The notes beneath the pieces were generated by a model, which was given only the letters and a program-made list of their open reading frames with translations, did not search any database and had not been told where the DNA came from. This document shows positions 23,576 to 37,064 of a stretch of 64,000 bases of DNA, one piece after another. Within the stretch, counting starts at the first letter, position 1. The number at the start of each line of letters is the position of its first letter. This DNA is from Oxyruncus cristatus. Lineage: Eukaryota; Chordata; Aves; Passeriformes; Cotingidae. The translations under genes were made by a program, and so were the position numbers. The DNA lies in the NCBI GenBank assembly GCA_013399855.1, contig VXAY01005828.1, forward strand, positions 1 through 64,000, read 5' to 3'.

Positions 23576-25074
23576 ACTTCACTGCTTCACTTCATAGCTG
23601 TGAAGCTCTTGGATTTTGAGTTTCATAGGAGATTTTCTGAAGATGAAGGAAGAGAAAGTGGTTGTATCTGTAAATATTGAGAGAGTAGAGTTGAATGGAT
23701 CCCGGTTGGAGATCATGGATGTTTCTAATCTGCTCCTCAAGATAAATTATTACCATCTAGGGAGCAAATGCTCACACATCTCCTGTAGGAATACTGTTAT
23801 TTTCATAGCCAAGCAGTAACTATTATTTCTCTGCCCTTCTTTCTTGCCATTTACTCTGAACAGGAGGAAATCATTAACAGCTAGAGAACAACCAACCATC
23901 AAACTGACTTTTCCAGCACTTGTTCTAGGTAGGAATATTAGATGAAAATGAGATTAGGAACACAAAACGTTCTATATATAAATTCAGTGGTATTTTAAAT
24001 GAACAAGAAGTGTCTCACCATAAATGCTGTTAAAACTTGCAGAGCTGTGGTGCCAAGCTGTGGCAGTAGTTATTGGAATGTTTCAGTAACCTATTAACAG
24101 ACCTTTCCTTAGAAACTCTTAGCTTTCCCTACTACCCTTTCAGCAAATGGATTTCCAATAAGCATCCACCTCCTTTCTCCTCTCTCCATTTCCAAATGAA
24201 CTCTTTCAGGGCACAGTGGGGCGTTTGTGTGGAAATGGCTTTGCAGAGAAATTGAAAGGCAGGATCTGGATCAGTTCCCTGCACGAGCTTTGCAATAGCC
24301 CTGGAAAGTGTCGTGATCTGTATTTGGTGCCCAGAGCATTGCTTGAGCTACTGAGGGGAAAACTAATCTCTTGGGCTTTCATTGGCAGCACTGTCTCATA
24401 GACCGATCCTAATGGGGTGGAAATGAGCTCAGCTGCCTAATTCTGTTAAAAACATAGGCTTTTTTTCTCACACATGAATGCCTATCTACTTCCTTCTAGC
24501 CTTGCTGCTGAAGCCATGGCAGCAAAGAATCAAGTCACAGTTGCTGAAAACAGAACACACTGCTTTTTTTCCACTTCAGTTCTTTATTTATTTATTTATA
24601 CCCAGCCAGTGGAAGAGACTCAATTCACCCAGAAAAGAGCAACGTTCTAAAGTATAAAGATCTTGATGTGGACAAATGAGCTCTCCCCTAACTTTTAGGG
24701 CATGACTAACATGCTCATTAGCGTTGTAATTTTAAGTAGTGCTGTAAACCTTGTTTTACCCTCCCTGTTTCAGAAGCCGCAGAGGAGGGCAGTGCTCCCC
24801 CAGAACCAGATGTGGCTCTTGGCAATCCAGCCTCATCCAGCTGTGATCCATGTGCATGCAGATAGTCATTCCAAGATCTTCCACAGGCTGCTGTGGTTTT
24901 CTATTGGAGTTGGTGGTTGTAGTAACACACAACTCTTTGACCGTGGTGAATCCCATCCCCTTTCCCAGCTAGAGGATGGCCAATTCCCTGTTACTGCCTA
25001 TGGGACAGGAAAGAAGGAAGCAGAGCTGTAAACCATTTCCATCTGCCTGTAAATGAGTAGTCAAGGTGCTTTGT
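23576..25074. other. Unique intronic sequence, no gene seen
   Basis: Contains a (TTTA)n run at 24581-24600. No exon or transposon was recognised. Confidence 0.6.
24581..24600. repeat. (TTTA)n microsatellite
   Basis: Four to five units of ttta. Confidence 0.8.
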
Positions 25075-25160
25075 GATGTGGTTAAGTGGGCACGGTGGTA
25101 TTTGGCCAAAGGTTGGGGTTGATGATCTTGGAGGTCTTTTCCAAACTTAATGATTTTATG
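25075..25160 (+). mobile_element. CR1 LINE 3' terminal fragment
   Basis: Sense CR1 end: ggttggggttgatgatcttg and gaggtcttttccaaactta followed by tgattttatg. Confidence 0.7.
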
Positions 25161-25254
25161 TCCATTTTCTGTTTTATAAACACTCCAGAGCTGCGCTTGT
25201 ACCTTTAGGTTCATTGGGGTTGACCTTCCTGTCTGTGCTCATTAAAACCAGGGC

Positions 25255-25620
25255 TCAGTTTATGCAGCCTGGGGAAGAAGAGTCTGAGGGGAGACCTCAT
25301 CATGGTCTTACAGCTTTCTCATGAGAGGAGGCAGAGGGGCAGGCACTCATCTCTTCTCTCTGGTGACCAGTGACAGGACCCAAGGGAACGGTTGGAGTTT
25401 TTCTGGGGAAGTTTAAGTCGGATTTTAGGAGAAGGTTCTTCCTCCAGAGGTTGGTTGGGCACTGGAACAGGCTCCCCAGGGCAGTGGTCACAGTCCCAGT
25501 GCTGCCACAGTTGAAGGAGCACATGGTGGGATCCTTGGGGATATTTTGTGGAGGGGCAGGAGTTGGCCTCGATGATCCCTGTGGGTCCCTTTCAGCTCAG
25601 GATATTCCAGGATTCCACGC
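25255..25620 (+). mobile_element. CR1 LINE fragment
   Basis: Sense CR1: tgaggggagacctcatcatgg, gtcggattttaggagaaggt, ggcactggaacaggctcccc and ggcctcgatgatccctgtgg, ending tccaggattcca. A 167-codon frame across it is not a gene. Confidence 0.9.
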
Positions 25621-26394
25621 ATTTTTTTTCAGTTCCCAGATAAATGTATCCATAGGATACATAGGAGTGTGTGGGAAAGCTTACAAACTGAGCACCAGCA
25701 CGTGGATATTGGTCTTTTACGCATCGTCCCTCCTTTTTCCTTCTGAAGGCTGCACAGAGTTTGCTCATGGCACACTCTGGTTTCCCTCCCCGAGGGAGCT
25801 GAGGATGTTCCTCTGGCAGGACCTGGGCCTGTGTGGGTGTGCACACGAGTTCAGGCTGTCAGGTCCCTTGTAAGAGACTGCCATGACTTAATTAAATGGT
25901 GCTAATACTCTTGTAAAACTGGAGCTGCTCACTAATCGCTTGCTTTGCTATGCAAATGAGCTGAGAAGTGGTTTAAAGGATGTGTCCAGGCCTCCACAGC
26001 AAACAGGGATTAGGGAATGGGAAGTTACAGCTTTCTTTTGGGAGGTAGTGTCGAGCTAAAGAGCTCAGCGATAGTTTGATATTCTTTGGCGAACAATTCT
26101 AATTCTTGGGGGTTTGTTTGTGAGTTTGGGGGGCTTTTTTGTTTGCTTGTTTAAAAAAAAAAACAAAACAAAACAAAGCCAGAAGTTCCTCAAAGTTGAT
26201 GAAGTTGAGTGATCTGAAGTTCTCCGGGGGGATTTTCATGGATAAAATCCACTCTGCTGTGGGGCTGCTGGAATGTTCACCAGCTCCTCAGCCTTCCCAT
26301 TGGAGCAGTGCCTTGGCCCTTGCAGACTCCTTCCCACTGCACTGTGGAGCATTAACAAGCAAACAAACCCTGTGGGAAATGCTTGAAACTATAA
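25621..26394. other. Unique intronic sequence, no gene seen
   Basis: An A-rich (CAAAA)n tract lies at 26153-26177. Nothing else was recognised. Confidence 0.6.
26153..26177. repeat. A-rich (CAAAA)n tract
   Basis: A run of eleven A's followed by three caaaa units. Confidence 0.8.
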
Positions 26395-26632
26395 GAGTAG
26401 AGGTTTAGACTGGATTTTGGGAAGAAATGCGTCCCTATGAGGGTGGGGAGGCCCTGGCACAGGTTGCCCAGAGAAGCTGTGGCTGCCTCATCCCTGGGAG
26501 TGTCCAAGGCCAGGTTGGACGGGGCTTGGAGCAACCTGGGCTGGTGGAAGGTGTCCCTGCCCATGGCCGGGGGTGGGATGAGATGAGCTTTGAGGTCCCT
26601 TCCAGCCCAAACTGTTCCATGATTCTATGTCT
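26395..26632 (+). mobile_element. CR1 LINE 3' fragment
   Basis: Sense CR1: gactggattttgggaagaaa, gccctggcacaggttgccca, gtgtccaaggccaggttgga and ggtcccttccagcccaaact, ending tccatgattctatg. Confidence 0.93.
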
Positions 26633-27904
26633 GATAATAGAAACCTGTAGATGGACAGTGGGGCCATGTGGTAGCAGGGAAATCACAGGTATTAGGAACA
26701 ATTTGGAATCGTTTCGAATTGAGTCATTTTCTGAGCAGGCAATTAATCCAGCTGCATTTAAAAATAATAATAAAAAAAAAGCTGCTGAGTTTAAAGAGTT
26801 ATCCTTGGACTAAGAGAATGGCTTGGATTTCAATGAGACTTCAAAACATGTCTGTTGGGGGTATTAACGAGACTGCTGTAATCCTGACACTGCTGTATAT
26901 TCAGATTACACTGAGAGCCCTGGCTGGGCTAGGAGATAGACTTTTTATAGGCTTGACAGTGTTTCTGAAGAACTGGTTTATCTGTGTTTTCTTGTACATA
27001 ATGCCTGTATTGAAATCCTTTCAGGGTATTTTCTGAGTGTCACGCTGATCAGATATAAACCTGTTAAAGAAGTGCTGGTCCTGCCCCTCGCAGTGTGCTC
27101 TCCTCTCGCTTCCCTCGGGCATAAAGTGGCTCTGCTTTATTTTTGTTTGTGCTGAAATGCAAACATAGCCTGGAAAAAGGGCGATTATTGGGCTAAATGG
27201 AGTGCATTGATTTTGTTCAGAGCAAACTCCTGTCTGTCCTCCACTGCCCCAAAGAGTGTCTCCAGCACTCGGAAATGCACATTTGTTCCAATATGTACAT
27301 TCCCATAAGAGTTAACCATCCATGGCCTTAATGGCCTTGCGCTGCTGACTCCAACACCCCGGTGCAAGGAGGACGTGAGCATGCAATTAGAGTTAAACAG
27401 CTGCTCAGAAATTGTACCGAGGCCTTTTCTAAACATGTGTTTCTGGAATACATTGCAACCAGAGCTCAGCTGCAGGAATTTCAACATCTCTTAGTCTAGT
27501 TAATGAAATAACTGGGGAAAAAAAAACCCAGTTGGCATGGGGTTATATCTGTGTTCTCTTTTCCACTGGGTCAACCTCCAACCACATGCTCCTGAGGAAT
27601 CCCCATTTGCCAAACATTACTATGGCTGTGGCATATTCCGTGTTGCTTTAAGTAATTACCCAGTCTCAGCAGTCTTAGAAATTGAAAGTTTTGAGATTGT
27701 TTTACTGGGTTTTCATTGTTGTGCTTGTTATTATGATAGTTATTGGTTTTTGCCAGTAAGGCATCCTGTGGAGAGCAGATCCTTCCAGGTGTCATCAAGG
27801 GCAGGGAATCAGGTGTCGCCATCACACAGAGATTCCTCATGTCTGACTACCTACAGCTGGTGAGAAGGGGAGTCACTGCTACTCCTAGATCTTGAGGAAA
27901 ATGG
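26633..27904. other. Unique intronic sequence, no gene seen
   Basis: No exon, RNA gene or repeat was recognised. Confidence 0.6.
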
Positions 27905-28492
27905 ACAAGAATCCCAGAATAGGTCAGGTTAGAAGGAGGTTTTCTGGTCCCACCTCCCTGCTCCAGCAGGGTCAGCCCAGAGCACATGGCACAGGATTGT
28001 GTCCAGATGGGTCTGGAACATCTCCAGTGAGGCGACTCCACACCCTCTCTGGTCTCTGTTCAGAGCTCAGTCACTACCCAGCACAGAAGTTCTTCCTCAT
28101 GTCCAGGTGGAACTTCCTGGGCCTCAGTTCCTGCCCGTTCCTCCTGTGCCATTGCTGGGCCCCCCCGAGCAGAGCCTGGTCCATCCTCTGCACCCTCCCT
28201 GCAGTCCCTGACACACCCTGGGGAGGGCCCCTCTCAGGGTCTGCTCTGGAGGCTGAACAGCCCCAGCTCCCTCAGCCTTTCCTGCTCCCAGACATCACAG
28301 AATCACAGGATCTCTGAGATGGAAGGAATCCACAGGGATCACTGAAGTCCCTTCATCATCTCCGGAGCCTCTGCTGGACCTGCTCCAAGAGCTCCATGTC
28401 CCTCTTGTCCTGGGGATCCCAGACCTGGACACAGCACCCAGATGTGCCTCACAGGGCTGAGCAGAGGGGCAGGATCCCCTCCCTGACCTGCT
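27905..28492 (-). mobile_element. CR1 LINE fragment interrupted by a second CR1 end
   Basis: The complemented CR1 reads from cccagaataggtcaggttag through ccctgctccagcagggtcag, cacaggattgtgtccagatg, cattgctgggcccccccgag and ctccctcagcctttcctgct. It resumes after an insertion at 28296-28350 with cccttcatcatctccggagc and ctgctggacctgctccaaga, to cctgacctgctgtcaagg. Confidence 0.92.
28296..28350 (-). mobile_element. Short CR1 3' end nested inside the host CR1
   Basis: The terminal signature atcacagaatcacaggatct followed by gagatggaaggaatccacag appears in the middle of the older CR1. There the host sequence should continue from the tttcctgct region straight to gtcccttcatcatc. About 55 bases are extra, consistent with a later, severely 5'-truncated CR1 insertion. 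Confidence 0.65.
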
Positions 28493-30847
28493 GTCAAGGC
28501 CTCAAGCGGTTTAGGACAACTTGGATATTTCAGTAGTGCTCACAAAGCCAAGGTTTCATCAACTAGCAGCTCCTTCTGCTACTAAATTTTCCTAGAAGCG
28601 GAAATATTTTTTATTTTTTTTTTAAATTTTGGTTGCTGAAATACAGGATTCTGAAAGAACATTGAGAATATCTCTTGCAGGTTGCACAGACATAAAAGGA
28701 AGCCACAGTTACAAATGAGAGAAAACCTGTTGGCAAGAGCAGTGCTTTTTCTCTGCTGCTAAGAATAATTGAACAGCCCCCTGACTGTGTAGAGGAAGCC
28801 TCTCTTTTCCCAACTATTTTGATAACCTTATTTATTTTTATGGAGATAATTTATGTTTTGTCAGGAACTGGCTTTTTGTTATTCTAAATCTCCTCCACTT
28901 AGTCCATTTGAAGATAGCAGCAAAGTACACAGAGGAAGAGGTAATACAAATAAATGCATGTACGTGTTAGTAAAGCAAATAGTTAAAATAAATACTTTAT
29001 TTATGCACAATGGAATAAATTTGTAAAAACAGACGTTTTACTCTTGTTTGACAGAAACCAAGTGGTTTTAGCTGCTTTCTAATCTCACTTTCATTAGCAT
29101 ATTTAATTATGCTATTGTATTTAATCATCAGAATGCTCAGTAATGTACATTGTGTTCCCAGCCATGGAATACCACTGCTATGTGTATCCATGATAGATGT
29201 TTTTAATAAAATCAGTAATTATCCTTTGTTGTTGTTTTAAATTGTTATTTTTAAGTTTGTTAGGGCGCAGTAGTTTTTAGGTATAAGAGAAAGCAAGCTT
29301 TCATTTTGCCATTTTGTAATTTAATGAAAAAAAATTCCCTTTAAACAGATGCTAATAAAGCTTTTTTAAAAAGCAGTGCTTAATTATCTTGAAGTTGTTT
29401 ACAAGTGGAGATTTGGCAGCTCAGCTCTGGCTGGAGCAGTGTTTGGGGCAGGTGTTGGGAAGGCTGTGCTGGTGGCTCAGGTCTTGTTCTCCGCAGCCTT
29501 TGCTTTCCTGGGACCTTGGGGATTTGGTCTGTGAGCGTGACAAGCATGTTTTGTAACAAATGGAAAGATCCAGATAGTTCTGGGCACTATTTAATGACAT
29601 TTGGATTGTTTTTTCCTTGTTTCATTTGGTTGTTTAACAAGGTTGAAGTCTGAGATCAGAGGATGTTTTATGGGATTTGTAATGTATCAAATATTTTCCT
29701 TTTTTGAATTTTCAAATCTTTGGTTTCTTTCGGTGCAGGATTCCAAGTAAAATTTGCAACAGAAACAAAACCAGAACAGTCAAAAAATGAAGTGATGTGC
29801 TGCGAACCAAACTAAAACCATGATGTTAACTGTTGAGAGAGCTCAGCTCCTGGCTTATCTCAGCGCACAGTCCATTATCTAACTTCATTCAAATTTCCTT
29901 TGTAAGAGATTCATGTCTGTGGCAGCACTCCTCCTTCTTCAGTGCTCAGAGAATGCCCTCAAGTAGCCTGGTTTAATTCACCAGCTCTAATGACACCTTT
30001 TCCTTTGTATGCGGTTTGGGCTTTAGTTGACTGTAGGCATCTCACAAACAGGTTGGTTGTTCTGTGGTGATTTTATTGTATCAGTCTCACTCCTTTTTGA
30101 TCTTTTCTCTGCTGTAAGTCTTCTCTCAGAACATCCCTTTCTGTATAATTGCCTGCTTTCAGCTCTGTCTGCACAGTTTTTTGGACCAGTGATAATATCT
30201 GAAGTGGTTTAAAAGAAAGCAAAAGTTAGATCCAAATATGAGGGAGATGCTCTTTCTGCAGAGAAGGGCAAAGCTGAAACACTTTCCCAGGACTGAAAGA
30301 CTGGTGAACTCTGTTTAATCAGTGTTTTTATCTGTCATGTCTGAAGAGGTATTTATTCTATTTGTACCACATTTGGGCTCAGAGGCATTGAAATGTGGGC
30401 AGCAGCTGTGACACTCAGCAAAGAAACTGTCACACAAAGCCACGTTGCACTTCAGGGATGGACAGTTGTCCGTCATTCAGAAGTGTCCATGCATAGGACA
30501 TGGGTACAGAAGGTGTTAATGGGACAATTCATGTCAGGATCTCTTTGCAGAGTTGCTTGTTTTACCCTCAACCATCACACACATTTAACTTTGCATTTAA
30601 GGTAAGCCACTTGAATGGTTTGGCTCGGTTTGTCTTGCTACATTTTTTGATAGTAGATGTATTTCCCTAGACTTGTTTCATCCTGTGGAAATTTGAGGAG
30701 GAAGAGGGAGTAAAGGGGAGAAGGAGAAGGCTTCAGTTTTTATCTAGTACCTGGAGTAAAATGATTGTTGGACACATTTCTGTTGTTTTTTTCATCTGTA
30801 GGAGAAAATGCCTTTGAAAAACACAAAGGAAACCTCCTAACTGTTGA
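28493..30847. other. Unique intronic sequence, no gene seen
   Basis: About 2.4 kb. The AT-rich part at 28830-29400, with taatta-type motifs, looks like possible conserved non-coding DNA. No coding exon was seen. Confidence 0.6.
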
Positions 30848-30981
30848 TTCAAGGCCAGGTTGGACGGGGCTTGGAGCAACCTGGGATAGTGGAAGCTGTA
30901 CCTGCCCCTGGCAGGGGGAGGAACAAGCTGAGCTTTAAGGTTCCTGCCAACCCAAGCTGGGACCTTTCAGTGATTCTGTGA
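30848..30981 (+). mobile_element. CR1 LINE 3' fragment
   Basis: Sense CR1: aaggccaggttggacggggc, ttggagcaacctgggatagt and gagctttaaggttcctgcca, ending cagtgattctgtgat. Confidence 0.9.
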
Positions 30982-31038
30982 TAAGAATTTTGTTGCTGTT
31001 GCTTGAAAAGTGGCCACTGTTTAAATTTATTGTGCGAG

Positions 31039-31147
31039 TGAAATATGGCACTTAGTGCCATAGTCTGGTAACTGCGGTGGTGTTGGATCAAGGGTTGGAC
31101 TTGATGATCTCAGAGGTCCTTTCCAACCCGTCTGATTCTGTGATTTG
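31039..31147 (+). mobile_element. CR1 LINE 3' fragment of a different subfamily
   Basis: Sense CR1 end: aatatggcacttagtgccat, agggttggacttgatgatct and cagaggtcctttccaaccc, then ctgattctgtgattt. It lies about 60 bp after another CR1 end in the same orientation. Confidence 0.85.
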
Positions 31148-32094
31148 TATTTTGTAAGTGGAAATGAATTGAAATATTTTTCTGGGCTACAGAGAGAGGC
31201 TGTACCATGCTGGTAGTTGGGAGAGCAAAAGTTCTGGTGGCCTTACGAACTACCAATGCACCCAGTTTTCTACTGATGTCCTCCTGGTGTGCCTGGAGGA
31301 AGGGCTGGGGACATCACTGGGGTGCCCAGATGTTGGTTGGCCTGCTCTGGTTGGAGGGACTGTCTGGTGAGCTCTGGCGTGGGTGTGCTGGGGGAAGGCA
31401 GAAATCGTACTTACACCTATTTTCTTTCTGTATCAGAAAACATCGGTTCGGGATTCACACGAAGCTGCTGCTCATGTCACGCTCATTTTTCTTCCCCTTG
31501 TGCATTCTCAGCCCCTGTAACCTGCTGCTGGGAAACAGAATTTAATCAGTGGGCAGCTGCACTGCTAATAAACTCTGCCTCCTGCTCTCCAGAGGGTCAG
31601 GAGACACGGGCACAGGGCCCCAGATGAGTACAGACACCTTCCACTCACGTCATGTCTTTACTGACAGCAGCAATCTCTTGCAATTAGGCTCCTGCAGCAG
31701 GTATTTAACCCCGGGGGCAGCAGCTGATTGTCTGTATTTAAGTTCCCTCCTCGTGAGCTCTGTGTTCAAGCCCCAGTGCCTCACCATGGCTTCCTTTGCT
31801 CTCTGTTCTCCTGGTGGAGGGGTGTAAAGCCATGACAACTGGTATTGATAATCTTAATCAACCTTTTCTTTTCTACACCTCACCTGGAGCATGAGGACTC
31901 CAGTGAACAAAAGGAGCTCTGTGATACTCAATAGGGAAAGAGCAAAACCAGCCCTAGAAGTCAATTTTTCTGTGAAATTTTGGTGGCAGAATAAGCTGCC
32001 TGTCACTGTTGGGCCAGCAGTGTCTCCTTACCTGGACTGAGGACACAGGGTACCACTGAAGGGTCACTGGGAGAGTTTGCTTTGTTCAGGCCAC
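31148..32094. other. Unique intronic sequence, no gene seen
   Basis: No recognisable exon or repeat. Open frames of up to 112 codons lack domain resemblance. Confidence 0.55.
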
Positions 32095-32512
32095 TTGGAA
32101 TCATTGAGTCATTTAGGTTGGAAAAGGCCTCTAAGATCATCAAGTCCAAACCCATCACTAAACCATGTCCCCAAATGCCACACCTACACAGCTTTTAAAT
32201 GCCTCCAGGGATGGTGACTCCACCACTGCCCTGGCCAGCCCATTCCAATGCCTGACCACCCTTTCCCTGAAGAAATATTCCCTAATATCCCATCTAAACC
32301 TCCCTAGTGCACCTTGAGGCCATTCCCTTCCTCCTGTCCCTTGTTCCCTGGGAGCAGAGCCCGACCCCCCCCAGCTCCCCCCTCCTGTCAGGGGGTTGCA
32401 GAGCCATAAGGTTCCCCCTGAGCTTCCTTCTCTCCAGGCTGAGCGCCCCCAGCTCCCTCAGCTGCTCCTCAGCACCCTTGTGCTCCAGACCCCTCTGGAC
32501 TTTCACATCCCA
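32095..32512 (-). mobile_element. CR1 LINE fragment
   Basis: The complemented CR1 starts gaatcattgagtcatttagg. It continues through tctaagatcatcaagtccaa, aaccatgtccccaaatgcca, ccagggatggtgactccacc and cttctctccaggctgagcgc, to cccctctggactttcac. Confidence 0.92.
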
Positions 32513-35257
32513 AGTGCTTCACAAAGGTTCCTGGCTGCTGAGTGTTCGCAGCAGCCCACCAGAGTAATGACAGGTAGCGAAGCACCAGTGGGTGATGCGG
32601 CATGAAAACATACTGTTCAGTCCTTGACTTTGATGTGAACTTGCAAAATGTAATTAGTGGTTCAGCTGGGCTGGAATAAAAATGTGCATTTGCACAGCGG
32701 AATCCCAGAGACTGCAATTTTCCTTGCGTGGGTTCGAGACTCGTTGTGGTGGATTGGTGGCAGCTGTTTCATTGCTCTGGCCTCTTAAGAATTCCCTTTG
32801 GCTTTTTTTCCCAAAGTCTCAGGACAATTAGAAAATTTTTCTTCAGTTCGTGCGGGTTACGTTGATGTCTTTTTATATCTGATCTCTTAAGTACGCAAAT
32901 TGGGCCAGTCTGTTTCTCTCCTGCTGTGATATCTTTGTGTAGTTGAAGCTGAGATACATATTGGCAGTTTTTATGCCACAAACCAAGTATAAACTTACTA
33001 ATTTTCAGGCATCTTCTTGGATTATTTGAAAGCTATAATTCCAAGAATACAGAAATTGTGTTTCCAATATTCACCACTACCAGAGGAGTGTAGACAAATT
33101 ATGAACACTTTTTCTTTTTCTTTTTTTTTTTTCTTTTTGGAAAACAAGTCATTAACAGATTATGAAAAATGGGTGTTGTTAGACAGTCCAACCCCAGGAA
33201 TAGGTACTACAGACCTTTTGAGACTGAAGACTTACAAAGCTGACATGGAGAAGGAATTATGTGGAGAGGGCAGTAGGACCACTGTCCTTTAAAAAGAACA
33301 GTACAAAATCTCAGCTTTGAAAATGAGGTTTCAATGGTTTCTGCTACAGAGAAAATCACTGTAGCAACAGGAAAACATTTTCAAAATTATATAGTCTCGG
33401 TTTTCAGAAAAAAAAGGAGATTGAAACTGAGAGAAGGGAGCTGGAGAGAATGTAAAGCTTTCCTGGGCCAGCTTGTATTTGTTGATCTAATTCCAGTTTG
33501 GTTTCTTTCTCTCTAACCTGAAATTTAACTAGTTTTTACTTACAAACTTTTTTTTTTTTTGGTAGGTTTTCTTTCTATTTGATGCATCTTGGAATGAGTC
33601 TTGGGCTTACCTTTACTGTTTCAGAGGCCGTTGATTTCCCAGATGGATCTGGGAAAGATTTCACAGAACTGTTCTTTTGTTTACCTCATTTATTGACACA
33701 ATTCATCTACAGAAAGGTGCATTCCATGGATTTATAGTAAATGAATGCTCAGCACCTAATGCTAAGGACATATGTGTGTATTTATGCATAGAAACTTCCT
33801 AATCTCTAAATGACTTTTTTTTTTTTTTGACACACAGAGTAGTAAATTCTCTCATTTTGGAGGTGTTTTCTGGATGCAGCAGAATTGACATGATTTATAT
33901 GGAAACCTAAACCACTTGCTAACTTTAGACCCCTGGTCTTTTAATATCCATCCTATTTCCAAAGTGTCTGCATATGTGTGTGCCTACATAAAGATACAGA
34001 ATATTTTCCCACTGCCAGTCTTTATGGGATTTGTAGCAGTAATACAGAATATGTAGGTAGTTACAGTGTATTTTCTGCTCATGCATGAGTAGATTGAAGT
34101 CGGTATGGCTGGTGCTTTACTTTCAGGAATTACTAGAAGGCTTTTTTTCCCACTTGAATTATCTTTCAAAAAAGTGTGACTAGTAGTCAGGAGTTCTTCC
34201 AACTTTTTTGTCCCCATGAAATCATTCCTTTCGTACATTAAAGTCGTGAGAGAACACGAGAAGCAGGCAGAATCCTGAATTGTGCCATAAGTCAGGAAAC
34301 TGCACGTGAAATTATGTATTTTCTAATTACCTTGCTTGGATGTATATTGAGCAAAAAAGCAAATACAAGTTGAGCTGCCCAAGTTGAAGAACTGTCAGAT
34401 AAACAAACTGTGACATCTGTAGTATCATCACCATCTGACTTATCTCAAACACTGATTTTACTCACTCATCCTTCATTCTTTATATCCACATGTCTAGCAG
34501 TACATGCATTTATATTTTATATAAAGGGCAGAGTGTAGTCAGAGCATTTGAGTTATGCTGTTAAAAATAAATTAAGGAACAGCAGGTGAAAATGATTCCT
34601 ACACATGAATATTCAAAGTGTACCTCATCCAGATACTGCAGAAAGAATAATAAAGAGCAGAGAAACTTGGGTGGGACCACGGCGTGGAGATGATCTGAGA
34701 TAAAAGTTTCATTGGCACAAGGTTGAGATGACTCAGAAAACTTCATCCAGGAGCGGCAGGATCTGCTTGGACACCCCACTGCCAGAACATCCAAGTGTTT
34801 GACAAATGAGAGGACAGTACACTGGGATGTTGGAACCCCACCAGTCAGGTTCTTACTCTTAATTCTTGCACTTTTCGGGCTTCAGTCTCTGAGCAGAATG
34901 AGTTCAAGGGCAGCAGGAGGGTGTAGGGACTACAGAGCTGAATTGAAGGCTGAAAGACTTGAGTGCATTCCTTCTCCGGGGACGTTTCCTGTGTGTTTGC
35001 ATTCCTTAGGGTTGGAGTCACCAAACTCCTTGGGCACTGCCAAGTAGACCCTCAACTACTCTTATTTTTGCCTTTTTTTTTGGAAGAACGATTTTAGTGT
35101 AACTTTCCCACCCCTTCCCTGATGGGGTCACGTTGCCTTTGTCAGAGTCAGTGAGGTTTCACAGCAGTCAGGAGCGTGACCGCTGTTCAGGGCCTTGTGA
35201 GAGGAGACTTGCAGGGAAAACTCAGGAGCCAGAATGCATTTGTGGCTCTGGCATTCA
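32513..35257. other. Unique intronic sequence upstream of the PTPRT exon, no gene seen
   Basis: Ordinary AT-rich intron with several poly(T) runs (33117-33136, 33549-33561, 33817-33829). No transposon or second exon was recognised. Confidence 0.65.
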
Positions 35258-35355
35258 TTGCCTATCGCGCCGCACAGGCAAGAACATTCCCAGTTGGGAA
35301 TGAACATTCCCAACTGGGAATGTTCTTGCCTGTGCGGCGCGTGAGCGATAGGCAA
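35258..35355. repeat. Near-perfect inverted repeat (long hairpin) upstream of the PTPRT exon
   Basis: The arm 35269-35302 is a perfect reverse complement of 35305-35338 (34 bp), with a 2-base loop (aa) at 35303-35304. After a 6-base insertion on the right side (35339-35344), the pairing resumes for 11 bp: 35258-35268 with 35345-35355. The inner arms each contain a smaller inverted repeat built on gaacattccc and gggaatgttc. The block is CpG-rich, unlike the intron around it. It could be a young foldback insertion, a cruciform-forming element, or an assembly or library foldback artefact. The sequence alone does not decide between these. Confidence 0.9.
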
Positions 35356-35420
35356 CGCGAGGTGCCGGGATACTGCGGACGAACGGAACGGAGCGCATTA
35401 ACGGACGACTGACCCGTTTT
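35356..35420. other. CpG-dense tail adjoining the hairpin
   Basis: From the end of the inverted repeat to about 35420 the sequence has roughly one CpG every six bases (cgcgagg, gcggacgaacgg, aacggacgac). It then returns abruptly to T-rich intron leading into the PTPRT acceptor. It matches no CR1, microsatellite or exon that I can recognise. It has no counterpart on the left side of the hairpin, so it is not part of the inverted repeat. Confidence 0.6.
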
Positions 35421-35422
35421 AA

Positions 35423-37064
<1,642 letters not shown>

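Noticed and set aside
25370..25873. 167-codon + strand open frame
   Set aside because: Most of it is CR1 3' sequence and the rest has no domain resemblance.
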